DNA of 13,871 nt from Limivivens sp034101475 (lineage in GTDB: Bacteria; Bacillota; Clostridia; Lachnospirales; Lachnospiraceae), in assembly GCA_034101475.1 (NCBI GenBank), contig JAXEJQ010000002.1, positions 1 through 13,871 on the forward strand, in the 5' to 3' direction. Numbering within the stretch: position 1 is the first letter of the stretch; every line of letters begins with the position of its first letter. The notes beneath the pieces were generated by a model. It was not told where the DNA came from. It was given only the letters and a program-made list of their open reading frames with translations, and made no database searches. The position numbers and the translations under genes were made by a program. This document shows, piece after piece, positions 7,136 to 13,871 of this stretch.

Positions 7136-8263
7136 ATGATAGACAGATTTCTTGCGGAACGTTTTGTCAAGAAAGCGGGAAACTATACCACCTACAACAT
7201 TAATATCATGAATGAAAATGGAATCATCATTGCCAGTTCAGATGCGATGAGAGTCGGGAGCTTCCATGAGATTGCCTATCAGCTTCTGAAGGCAGATAAG
7301 GATGTTGTTGAGGTCGTTGGGGCAGATCATTTTCAGGGCGGCAGAACCGGGATCAATATGGCTCTGTTATTAAAGAAGAAAAAGATCGGAGTGCTTGGAA
7401 TCACAGGTGAGCCGGAGGAAATCCGCGATATAGCAAAAGTTATCAAAATGTCTCTGGAAACCATGTTGGAATATGAAGAGCAGAACAAGAAGTTTTATCA
7501 TCAGCAGAATTTGCGAACAAGGTTTGTTGATGGAATTCTGTATCAGGAGGATGCGGACAGTGACGGGGAGCTGACAGCCATTTCGGAACAGTTGGGCTAC
7601 CGGGCTGATGTGACCAGAATTCCGGTGATTCTGGAAACAGATAAGGGAATCGATATGTATCATCTGATTGAGATACTGAAAAGAGATAACATGCTCAGAG
7701 GTCAGGACATTTATACGGTGACAAGGGATAATAATATCCTGATTTACAGAAAATTTGAGGAAGATCAGTTTTATGCCTATAAATCTGAAATGGAGAATTA
7801 TCTGGAGGGTGTAGAGCTGTATCTGGAAAAGATGGATTTAAGAGTGCGATTTTTTGTCGGATCGTTTCAGAATAAATACTGTTATTATCGAAATGGATTT
7901 CAGCATGCCCGATGGCTGCAGCACAATTTGCAGACGGAAAGTGGAACCGTGTTTCATTTTTACGATTATGTGGGCGATTACATGAGAAGTATTGCACCCG
8001 TATATGAGCTAAATCGAATCTATTCCGCAGTCTGTCCTGAGATGGATGAAAAGAAGGTCCGGTCTATCATTGAACTGGTGGAGAGTCTTCGCAGGAATAA
8101 TTACAATTTTAACTCGGCGAGCAAAGAGCTGTTTGTACATAAAAATACATTGATTTTCCGATACAATAAGATCAAGGAAATGTTCAATGTAAATCCGATT
8201 CAGAAAACATCTGACAAAGATTTTCTGGACTGGCTGATTCTTTATTTGAAGATGAATCGTTAA
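7136..8263 (+). CDS. CdaR-family sugar diacid / glycerate regulator
   Basis: A 375-residue cytoplasmic transcription factor resembling CdaR, the E. coli activator of glucarate, galactarate and glycerate genes. Residues 1 to about 125 match the putative sugar-diacid recognition domain (YNINIMNENGIIIASSD near 20-36, then the typical KIGVLGITGEPEEI at 83-96). The centre (about 150-290) is a GGDEF-like linker region as in PucR/CdaR proteins. The C-terminus, about 305-370, is the PucR helix-turn-helix: NFNSASKELFVHKNTLIFRY, in which HKNT is the usual recognition-helix signature. The start follows CGGAGG at 7125-7130. It lies 15 bases before the first glycerate kinase, and probably controls this unit and perhaps the TRAP genes upstream. 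The effector is most likely glycerate or a related acid, by family knowledge. Confidence 0.88.
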   Translation: MIDRFLAERFVKKAGNYTTYNINIMNENGIIIASSDAMRVGSFHEIAYQLLKADKDVVEVVGADHFQGGRTGINMALLLKKKKIGVLGITGEPEEIRDIAKVIKMSLETMLEYEEQNKKFYHQQNLRTRFVDGILYQEDADSDGELTAISEQLGYRADVTRIPVILETDKGIDMYHLIEILKRDNMLRGQDIYTVTRDNNILIYRKFEEDQFYAYKSEMENYLEGVELYLEKMDLRVRFFVGSFQNKYCYYRNGFQHARWLQHNLQTESGTVFHFYDYVGDYMRSIAPVYELNRIYSAVCPEMDEKKVRSIIELVESLRRNNYNFNSASKELFVHKNTLIFRYNKIKEMFNVNPIQKTSDKDFLDWLILYLKMNR

Positions 8264-8278
8264 CGGGAGGGAGTCCGG

Positions 8279-9523
8279 ATGAAAATTATACTTGCACCTG
8301 ATTCATTCAAAGATACGCTTCCGGCTAAAACAGTGGCTGGAATTTTAAGTAAGAAAGCGAAAGAAATATTTCCGAATTGTGAGACGATCGAAATTCCGCT
8401 GGCAGATGGGGACAAAGGAACCATCGATACGTTGATTTCTGTTCTGGGAGGCTCGTATGGAAAAACAACTGTCAGGAATTATCTTGGCAAGGACACCGAG
8501 GTGATTTACGGGATTCTGGATAGGGAAACGGCGGTGATGGAAGCCAGACATCTGCTGTGGGATGAAAGTACGGAGTATTCCATCCGGCAAAAAATGTTGT
8601 TTTCTTCTTCGTATGGTGTCGGGGAACTGATTCGTTATCTTCTGGACAGGGGCTTTAAAAAAATCTACATCGGAGCAGGGAAGAGTATTGCCAATGATGG
8701 AGGAATGGGCCTTGCAAAGGCTTTAGGCGTTCGGTTTCTGAACAAAAAGAAAGAGGAAGTGGAAGCCATCGGGGCGAACCTGAAAGAAATCGCTGAAATT
8801 GATATCAGCGGTTTGGATCCCAGGCTGAAAGAAGTAGAAATGATTGTGATGTGCGCAGTGAATAATGCGCTTCTCGGCGACCAGGGAGCAACTTATCTTT
8901 ATGGCGCGCTGAATGGGGGCGGCCCTGAGGAACTGATCTGTCTGGAACATGGCATGAAAAATTATGCTGCCCTGGTTGAGAAAAAAATGGGAACTTCCAT
9001 TATAACCAGTACCGGAGCCGGAGCCTCGGGAGGAATTCCGGCAGCATTAAAAGCCTTTTGCGGAGCCAGACTGCAGTCCGGAATATCAACCATGTTATAC
9101 CTGATCGGCTTCGAGAAGCTGATCGATGATGCCAGCCTGGTGGTTGTGGGGGAAGGGCTCATGGACCGGACTTCCATATACGGAAAAGCGGTTACCGGAA
9201 TCGGAATGGCCTGTAAAGCCAAGGGAATTCCGGTGGTTGCACTGGTCGGAAAAATCGGCAGGGAAGCAGAGGCGATCTATCATTTCGGAATCGATTCGGT
9301 GATTTCTTCGGTTACCGATGTGATGGATCATTCGGAATTTATAGAGGATGCAGAGATTCTGATTGAAAATGCGTCGGAAAGATTGTTTCGTTTCCTGGCA
9401 GTCGGTATGCAGATTCAATATAAAGAGAATGGGAATCCGAAGAAGGATATTCACTTAAGGAAGGAACATACGGGGAATAAATCCTTCCATTGGGCATTCG
9501 AATCCAACTGGGAAGAGTTTTAA
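8279..9523 (+). CDS. Divergent glycerate kinase paralogue (GlxK/GarK family)
   Basis: A 414-residue member of the glycerate 2-kinase family, recognisable from MKIILAPDSFKDTLPAKTVA and overall collinearity with its downstream neighbour. It differs at almost every signature: LADGDKGT (41-48) for LADGGEGT, GAGKSIANDGG (132-142) for GIGGSATNDGG, CAVNNALLG (192-200) for CDVTNPLLG with the aspartate lost, and VVGEGLMDRTS (289-299) for TGEGRLDxQT with the arginine lost. It also has about 35 extra polar residues at the C-terminus (378-414). The frame is intact and follows a GGGAGGG site, so it seems maintained. It may phosphorylate a different small acid, act with the next gene, or be catalytically weak; the sequence alone cannot decide. 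Confidence 0.82.
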   Translation: MKIILAPDSFKDTLPAKTVAGILSKKAKEIFPNCETIEIPLADGDKGTIDTLISVLGGSYGKTTVRNYLGKDTEVIYGILDRETAVMEARHLLWDESTEYSIRQKMLFSSSYGVGELIRYLLDRGFKKIYIGAGKSIANDGGMGLAKALGVRFLNKKKEEVEAIGANLKEIAEIDISGLDPRLKEVEMIVMCAVNNALLGDQGATYLYGALNGGGPEELICLEHGMKNYAALVEKKMGTSIITSTGAGASGGIPAALKAFCGARLQSGISTMLYLIGFEKLIDDASLVVVGEGLMDRTSIYGKAVTGIGMACKAKGIPVVALVGKIGREAEAIYHFGIDSVISSVTDVMDHSEFIEDAEILIENASERLFRFLAVGMQIQYKENGNPKKDIHLRKEHTGNKSFHWAFESNWEEF

Positions 9524-9546
9524 ACAGCAAAGAAAGGGGCATTCTT

Positions 9547-10698
9547 ATGAAAGTAGTTGTTGCAATTGATTCCTTTAAAGGAAGCCTGTCTTCTCTTGAG
9601 GCAGGCGCTGCAGTCAGCCGGGGGATACGGAAAGTGTTTCCGCAAGCCGGTGTGGAAGTCCGCCCATTGGCAGATGGCGGCGAGGGAACGGTGGAAGCAC
9701 TGGTTCTGGGTATGAACGGAAGACTGGAAAAAATAACGGTTACCGGTCCGGTGGGGAAGCCGGTTGTCTGTACTTATGGAATATTAGACGACCGGAAAAC
9801 AGCGATTATTGAGATGTCCGGTGCTGCCGGAATTACGCTGCTTACCGCTGAGGAGCGCAACCCGCTGCATACAACCACTTATGGTGTTGGAGAGGTGATT
9901 CACGATGCAATCCAAAAAGGGTGCCGCTGCTTTCTCATTGGAATCGGGGGCAGTGCCACAAATGATTGTGGAATCGGGATGCTTCAGGCCTTGGGATATG
10001 GCTTCCTGGATAAAAAGGGCGATCAGGTGGCCTTCGGTGCAAAAGGGCTCCGGGAAATTGTCTCCATCACGGATACGGATGTTTTACCGGAACTGAAAGA
10101 ATGTTCTTTCAAGATAGCCTGCGATGTTACGAATCCCCTCTGCGGGCCCCGGGGCTGCAGCGCAGTCTACGGACCGCAAAAAGGCGCCACACCGGACATG
10201 ATTCGGGAAATGGATCAGTGGCTCAGTGATTTTGCTGATCTCGCAAAAAGAAATTATCCGGAAGCAGATGCGGACGCTCCAGGAACCGGCGCTGCCGGCG
10301 GAATGGGCTATGCATTTCAGACTTTCACAAATGCCGTGCTGAAATCCGGAGTCGATATCGTCCTGGAGGAAACGAAGTTAGAAGACTATGTGAAAGCGGC
10401 TGATATTGTAGTAACCGGCGAGGGCCGTCTGGACGGTCAGACGGTTATGGGAAAAGCGCCCATCGGAACTGCAAAGATTGCAAAGAAGTATGGGAAACCT
10501 GTATTGGCCTTTTCCGGCTGCGTGACGGAAGATGCTGCTGTATGCAATGAGCATGGGATCGATGCATTTTTCCCGATTCTTCGTTCGGTTGTATCGCTGG
10601 AAGAAGCAATGGAGCCGGAAAATGCGAAGAAAAATATGGAAGCAGCGGCAGAACAGGTATTTCGTCTGCTGAAAATCTGCAGACAGAATCCCCTGTAA
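9547..10698 (+). CDS. Glycerate 2-kinase (GlxK/GarK family)
   Basis: A 383-residue kinase, the normal length for the family, that converts D-glycerate and ATP to 2-phosphoglycerate, feeding lower glycolysis. All signatures are canonical: MKVVVAIDSFKGSLSS, RPLADGGEGT at 39-48, GIGGSATNDCG at 132-142, CDVTNPLCGPRGC at 192-204, YGPQKGATP at 208-216, GTGAAGGMG at 246-254 and VTGEGRLDGQT at 289-299. The frame is open upstream to an ATG at 9490, but that start overlaps the previous gene; the ATG at 9547 follows AAAGGGG and puts the conserved MKVVVAIDSFKG at the N-terminus. It is 23 bases after the divergent paralogue, in one operon with the CdaR-type regulator. GlxK and GarK cannot be told apart here, so no symbol is given. 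Confidence 0.93.
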   Translation: MKVVVAIDSFKGSLSSLEAGAAVSRGIRKVFPQAGVEVRPLADGGEGTVEALVLGMNGRLEKITVTGPVGKPVVCTYGILDDRKTAIIEMSGAAGITLLTAEERNPLHTTTYGVGEVIHDAIQKGCRCFLIGIGGSATNDCGIGMLQALGYGFLDKKGDQVAFGAKGLREIVSITDTDVLPELKECSFKIACDVTNPLCGPRGCSAVYGPQKGATPDMIREMDQWLSDFADLAKRNYPEADADAPGTGAAGGMGYAFQTFTNAVLKSGVDIVLEETKLEDYVKAADIVVTGEGRLDGQTVMGKAPIGTAKIAKKYGKPVLAFSGCVTEDAAVCNEHGIDAFFPILRSVVSLEEAMEPENAKKNMEAAAEQVFRLLKICRQNPL

Positions 10699-10740
10699 GG
10701 GGCCTGAGGTCAGAGTCCGGAGCATCGGGTTTTTCCTTTT

Positions 10741-11700
10741 TCAGGAAGGCTGCAGCCCGAAAGCCGCCTTCCGGGCTGTCTCACTCAAAACCTTCAGTTC
10801 CGCCTCAGTAAAGTGCAGCTGGTCTCTTAAAAGCCGGTATTCTTTCTCCAGAGAGGTATCCGATACCGTCATATTATCGGTATTTACGGTAACGGGAATC
10901 CCGTGTTCAAAGAACAGCCGGATCGGATGTTCCGCCAGAGAAGCTACGGCTTTTGTCTGCAGGTTACTGACGGGACACATTTCCAGAACGATCTGTTCTT
11001 TTCGCAGAAGCTCCATGCATGCTTCCGAGAAGCGGGCAGCACATCCATGGCCGATTCTGCGGGCGCCGAAAGCAACGGCCTGGTTGATATTTTCATAATC
11101 GCCGCATTCCCCTGCATGAATGGTAAAGGGAAGGGCTGCCTGATAGGCCATTTGGAAAAGCGGCTGGAACTGCGCCATGGGAACGGCGCCCTCCGCGCCG
11201 GCCAGGTCCAGGCCGACCACGCCTTTCCCTTTATAGGCGGCTGCCAGCTCTGCGGTTTCGCGGTTTTCCGGATAGGTGCCGGTCACAAACATGCAGAGCA
11301 AGATACCGGTCTGAATCCGGAAATTCTGTCGGCGGGCTTTTTCTACACCGTTTAATACGGCTTCCACAGCCTTTTGCTGGGTTAAATTCTTTTGGGTATG
11401 AAGCTGCGGGGCGAAGCGGATCTCCGCATATGTCAGCTGCTGGCTTTCCAGCCGGCTGATCAGGTCAAAGGCGGCCAGGGTCAGGGCCTGCTCGGTCTGG
11501 AGAAGAGAAAGGGGCAGGTTAAAGCAGTCGAGGTATTCCTTCAGGCTGGTGCAGTCCGGCCGCGCCGTGACAGCAGAACGGATCGCCTGGTCACTCATGA
11601 TCATTCCGTTTTCCTGTGCGAGTTTTTGCAGGAACGGATAGGATAATGAGCCGTCCAGGTGGAGGTGCAGGTCAATTTTCGGAAATGGCAATGGTTTCAT
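10741..11700 (-). CDS. add: Adenosine deaminase
   Basis: A 319-residue metal-dependent hydrolase that converts adenosine (and deoxyadenosine) to inosine in purine salvage. Zinc ligands are visible: H12 and H14 in KIDLHLHLDGSL, H195 in HAGECG with catalytic E198, H218 in RRIGHG, and D275 in VNTDNMTVSDTSL. The residue after D275 is N276 where mammalian ADA has aspartate, as in a number of bacterial enzymes. GVVGLDLAGAEG at 160-171 and LEMCPVSN at 239-246 are also typical. Slightly shorter than the usual 330-350 residues. The start follows AAAGGAG with an 11-base gap. It converges on the glycerate kinase gene and is transcribed from its own promoter, apparently unrelated to the acid operon. Confidence 0.93.
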   Translation of the reverse strand: MKPLPFPKIDLHLHLDGSLSYPFLQKLAQENGMIMSDQAIRSAVTARPDCTSLKEYLDCFNLPLSLLQTEQALTLAAFDLISRLESQQLTYAEIRFAPQLHTQKNLTQQKAVEAVLNGVEKARRQNFRIQTGILLCMFVTGTYPENRETAELAAAYKGKGVVGLDLAGAEGAVPMAQFQPLFQMAYQAALPFTIHAGECGDYENINQAVAFGARRIGHGCAARFSEACMELLRKEQIVLEMCPVSNLQTKAVASLAEHPIRLFFEHGIPVTVNTDNMTVSDTSLEKEYRLLRDQLHFTEAELKVLSETARKAAFGLQPS

Positions 11701-11727
11701 AAAAGACGAAACTCCTTTCTGCTTTTT

Positions 11728-11757
11728 AGTCTAAGTGGTATTTCACAAAAATGTCAA
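11728..11757 (-). promoter_or_regulatory. Predicted sigma-A promoter for add
   Basis: On the minus strand a perfect TTGACA (11757-11752) is followed after 18 bases by TAGACT (11733-11728), four of six matches to the -10 consensus. Transcription would begin near 11721, about 20 bases before the start codon, so the leader is very short and contains just the ribosome site. Confidence 0.55.
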
Positions 11758-11773
11758 TGAAAAATGTTATGAC

Positions 11774-11805
11774 AATATCCCGGCAGGAAATGACGGGTAT
11801 TTTTT
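11774..11805 (+). terminator. Terminator-like hairpin reading on the plus strand
   Basis: AATA-T-CCCG (11774-11782, one bulged T) pairs with CGGGTATT (11794-11801), followed by further T's to 11805. The T tract is on the plus strand, where no gene precedes it, so its purpose is unclear; it may stop stray antisense transcription leaving the add promoter region. The 11-mer AAATGTTATGA stands just before it at 11762-11772 and again at 11824-11834. Confidence 0.4.
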
Positions 11806-11830
11806 CAGCATTATCCTGGTCAGAAATGTT

Positions 11831-12016
11831 ATGAGTCACCCGACAAATGAGCCTTCCGTCGATTTTCCGTGCTCTGCACTTTCAAAATCGACGAAAACAT
11901 TCGCAATTCGCTCATTTTTCTGCGAAAAATGGCTGCTTGCTCATGTTTTGCGGGATCCATAGACATGAAAATCCATGCAAGCATGTATTTTCATGTCCAT
12001 TTGTCCCTTGGCTCAT
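11831..12016 (-). repeat. 186-bp MITE-like or structured-RNA element with terminal inverted repeats
   Basis: The ends ATGAGTCACCCGACAAATG (11831-11849) and CATTTGTCCCTTGGCTCAT (11998-12016) are imperfect inverted repeats, with 15 of 19 positions pairing. Inside are three perfect hairpins: CGTCGATTTT/AAAATCGACG (11857-11866 with 11884-11893) capped by GTGC-TCT-GCAC; CATTTTT/AAAAATG (11913-11919 with 11925-11931); and ACATGAAAAT/ATTTTCATGT (11963-11972 with 11987-11996) capped by CATGC-AA-GCATG. It has no coding capacity. One terminus recurs exactly at 7085-7112, so this is a dispersed repeat. On the minus strand a TATAAT (12025-12020) lies just before it, so it might also be transcribed as a small RNA. 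No clear target-site duplication was found. Confidence 0.7.
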
Positions 12017-12126
12017 CATATTATAGCAGAAAAAGAACGGTTTGACTGGAAATAAGAAAACAGAAGAAGCTGGTTCAGTGGGAAGCCCTGGGAAGAACAG
12101 ACCCATGAAATCAACGGATCCATTTG

Positions 12127-12158
12127 ATCCGGGAAAAGTTTTCGATACTTTCCCGGAT
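12127..12158 (-). terminator. Hairpin directly after the AGCS symporter stop
   Basis: ATCCGGGAAA (12127-12136) is the exact inverse of TTTCCCGGAT (12149-12158), a 10-bp stem with a 12-base loop, starting four bases past the stop codon of the minus-strand symporter gene. There is no T tract after it in that direction, so it may terminate weakly or protect the 3' end of the message. Confidence 0.5.
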
Positions 12159-12161
12159 TTC

Positions 12162-13598
12162 TTAATTTGTGGAATTTCTTTCTTTTTTTCGGATTTTTTC
12201 GTAATCCCTGAGAAAATTCAGTGCCTGGGGAGCCAGGGGAATCAGCGCAGCCATATTAAAAAGAGTCATCAGGCCGATGCCCACGTCTCCCAGATCCCAG
12301 ACAAAGGTATAGGCTGCCAGCCCTCCGATAAAAAGCATGACCAGAGCCAGGAGCTTATAAAGGGTCTGGGAGAGCCAGTTATCCCCGAAAAGATAGGCCA
12401 CATTGGATCTTGCGTAAAACAGGATGCCGATAAAGGTGGAAAAACTGAACAGCCAGAGAATCACGGCGATAAAAATGACTCCGAAATCTCCCAGATGATA
12501 CTGCATGGCGGTCTGCAGGAGGTTCATGCCTTCCAGGCCCTTTGTCAGTTCGGCGGGAGCCAGCAGCATAATCATGGCAGAGCAGCTGCAGATAACGATG
12601 GTATCCAGAAACACGCCGAATGCCTGCAGAAGGCCTTCCTTTGCCGGATGGCTGATATCGGCTGCGGCTGCAGCGCAGGGAGCGGAACCGGAGCCGGCTT
12701 CATTGGAAAATAATCCACGTTTTGCGCCGTTCATGATAACGGCTCCGAAGCCTCCGGCCACCGCCTGGCGCAGCCCGAAGGCTTCCTCAAAGATCTGCCG
12801 GAATACGGCGGGAAGCTGTCCGGCATTTTTTACAATAATGAAAATCGTTATCAGGAAATAGAATGCGGCCATAATCGGCACGATAACATCCAGAACTTTA
12901 ACCGTAGCATTTTTTCGCAGGACAATCACTGCCGCAATCAATACAAGTGCAGCCGTTGTATAAATCGGCGGAATCTGAAATGCGTTTTCAAAAGCCGAGG
13001 AAACGGAATTTCCGATTACCTGACTGATGCCGCACCAGCAAATCAAACCGGAAAGGGCAAACAGTGCCGCAGGGATGGAGCGTTTGCGGGCGCTTCCGTT
13101 TTTGTGGAAAAGGTGGTGGAGGTAGTAAGCAGGTCCTCCCCGATAACCGCCGTAAAGGGGATCCTTTTCTTTATGGAGCTGCGCCAGGGTTGCCTCAATG
13201 AATGCGGTGGAGGAACCAAGTAAAGCAATGATCCACATCCAGAAAACAGCCCCGGCGCCTCCGGCGGAAATAGCAGCTACAACGCCTACCAGATTGCCCA
13301 TACCAACGCGCGTAGCTGTGGATACAATAAGCGCCTGAAGACCGGAGATGGCACCTTTTTGGGTGACAGTTCGTTTTTCCGTCACAATCCGCAGCATTTC
13401 CGGAAAGAGACGAAAGGGAAGAAATCGAGTCCGGATGGTGAAATAGATTCCGGAGGGAACTAAAAGGAGTACCAGCAGGGAAAGCCCGAGGGAGCTTCCG
13501 CCGGGCAGGGGAATGGTAAGGAGATCTCCCCAGAGAATATTGTATACCATATGGAAAATGTCCATAAAAAAACGGCTGATGGAATTCAGAATGTTCAT
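12162..13598 (-). CDS. Sodium:alanine/glycine symporter (AGCS family)
   Basis: A 478-residue inner membrane protein that imports alanine or glycine with sodium. About ten to eleven hydrophobic segments are evident. Family signatures: TRVGMGNLVGVVAAISAGGAGAVFWMW spanning 96-122, which forms part of the sodium and substrate site; YRGGPAYYL at 152-160; SNEAGSGSAP at 298-307; and GVFLDTIVICSCSAMIMLL near 328-346. The length is normal for AlsT/AgcS proteins. The usual NEAGMGSAPN appears as NEAGSGSAPC, a modest change. The start has AAGGA six bases upstream, and a near-consensus promoter precedes it. It is monocistronic; add lies 461 bases further on. The exact amino acid cannot be read from sequence. 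Confidence 0.92.
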   Translation of the reverse strand: MNILNSISRFFMDIFHMVYNILWGDLLTIPLPGGSSLGLSLLVLLLVPSGIYFTIRTRFLPFRLFPEMLRIVTEKRTVTQKGAISGLQALIVSTATRVGMGNLVGVVAAISAGGAGAVFWMWIIALLGSSTAFIEATLAQLHKEKDPLYGGYRGGPAYYLHHLFHKNGSARKRSIPAALFALSGLICWCGISQVIGNSVSSAFENAFQIPPIYTTAALVLIAAVIVLRKNATVKVLDVIVPIMAAFYFLITIFIIVKNAGQLPAVFRQIFEEAFGLRQAVAGGFGAVIMNGAKRGLFSNEAGSGSAPCAAAAADISHPAKEGLLQAFGVFLDTIVICSCSAMIMLLAPAELTKGLEGMNLLQTAMQYHLGDFGVIFIAVILWLFSFSTFIGILFYARSNVAYLFGDNWLSQTLYKLLALVMLFIGGLAAYTFVWDLGDVGIGLMTLFNMAALIPLAPQALNFLRDYEKIRKKERNSTN

Positions 13599-13649
13599 CG
13601 TAATCCTTGTCCTCTTTCAAAAATTTTTGTTTGTATTCTTTCTATGTTT

Positions 13650-13678
13650 AGTATATAGTATAAATAAATATCTGTAAA
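13650..13678 (-). promoter_or_regulatory. Predicted sigma-A promoter for the AGCS symporter
   Basis: On the minus strand TTTACA (13678-13673) and TATACT (13655-13650) are separated by 17 bases in a strongly AT-rich tract, one mismatch each from consensus. Transcription would begin near 13643, giving a leader of about 45 bases. Confidence 0.65.
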
Positions 13679-13735
13679 ATTAATAGTTATAATATAATGA
13701 ATCGAAATAATAGATACTATGAATAAATACGATGA

Positions 13736-13856
13736 TGTTGGGGTCAAAAGATGCCATACGGATTGTTCCGTGCTTCGCACTCCCACAATCCTGCCCAATA
13801 TTCGGATATCGTGGGACATTCGTCCCACTTTTATCCTCATATTGGGGCGGGTCAAT
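13736..13856. repeat. Structured intergenic repeat at the right edge
   Basis: Two compound hairpins lie side by side. The first pairs GGATTGT (13760-13766) with ACAATCC (13785-13791) and is capped by GTGC-TTC-GCAC. The second pairs GCCCAATAT (13793-13801) with ATATTGGGGC (13839-13848, one bulge) and is capped by GTGGGAC-ATTC-GTCCCAC (13811-13828). The flanks carry TTGGGGTCAAAAG and GGCGGGTCAATC. No coding frame is credible. It resembles dispersed, palindrome-rich intergenic repeats of gut Clostridia, but only one copy is seen here. Bases 13681-13735, between it and the symporter promoter, are simply AT-rich. Confidence 0.55.
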
Positions 13857-13871
13857 CAGTCATAAAACCAC

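Larger units (their letters stand above)
11701..12161. other. 461-base spacer between the AGCS symporter and add
   Basis: This spacer holds, from the add side, the add promoter, a plus-strand terminator-like hairpin, a 186-bp inverted-repeat element and a hairpin just after the symporter stop codon. No credible protein-coding frame was recognised. The remaining stretch, about 12030-12120, shows no obvious structure. Confidence 0.7.

Noticed and set aside
9490..9546. Upstream ATG extending the second glycerate kinase by 19 residues
   Set aside because: It overlaps the preceding gene, and the ATG at 9547 has a good ribosome site and matches the family N-terminus.
10699..10740. Bidirectional terminator between the glycerate kinase and add
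   Set aside because: There are T runs and short inverted repeats (CCCCT/AGGGG, CCG/CGG), but no stem long enough next to a T tract to call with confidence.
10741..11700. Asparagine N276 in place of the second active-site aspartate of adenosine deaminase
   Set aside because: This variation is known among bacterial members of the family, and the other zinc and catalytic residues are intact, so it is not evidence of loss of function.
12042..12713. Open frame of 223 codons on the plus strand
   Set aside because: It lies mostly antisense to the clearly real AGCS symporter gene, has a low-complexity, Gly/Gln/His-rich product and no recognisable family.
1..13871. CRISPR array, tRNA or rRNA genes, complete insertion sequence
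   Set aside because: No regularly spaced repeats, cloverleaf or rRNA-like sequence, and no transposase frame were seen on either strand.

Overview
The window looks like chromosome of an anaerobic Firmicute, most likely a gut Lachnospiraceae. The signs are moderate GC with AT-rich spacers, strong AGGAGG-type ribosome sites, a DctPQM TRAP transporter, a CdaR/PucR-type sugar-acid regulator, and several hairpin-rich intergenic repeats. The family is inferred from gene content and style; no rRNA or other marker gene is present.

Left part (1-2601): a complete primase-helicase gene of the phage/plasmid D5/P4 type, preceded by about 340 bases rich in nested inverted repeats and iteron-like repeats. 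No integrase, portal or relaxase is visible, so this is either the edge or a remnant of a mobile element. A short open frame on the minus strand (168 down to 1) may run off the left edge.

Middle (2763-10698, all plus strand): a catabolic block for a small organic acid. It holds a URO-D/methyltransferase-fold protein, the TRAP transporter dctP-dctQ-dctM, a strong hairpin terminator, then a promoter driving a CdaR-family regulator and two glycerate 2-kinase paralogues in tandem. The second kinase is canonical; the first is changed at nearly every family signature. The simplest reading is uptake of glycerate, a sugar acid or a glycerate derivative, sensing by the regulator, and phosphorylation to 2-phosphoglycerate. 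The role of the URO-D protein is open; a demethylation step is possible but unproven.

Right part (10741-13598, minus strand): adenosine deaminase and a sodium:alanine/glycine symporter, each with its own recognisable promoter, separated by 461 bases. That spacer contains a 186-bp element with 19-bp imperfect terminal inverted repeats and three internal hairpins. Twenty-eight bases from one end of this element recur exactly in the leader of the regulator gene nearly 5 kb away. A second structured repeat of different sequence lies at the right edge (about 13736-13856).

No tRNA, rRNA, CRISPR array or intact insertion sequence was seen.
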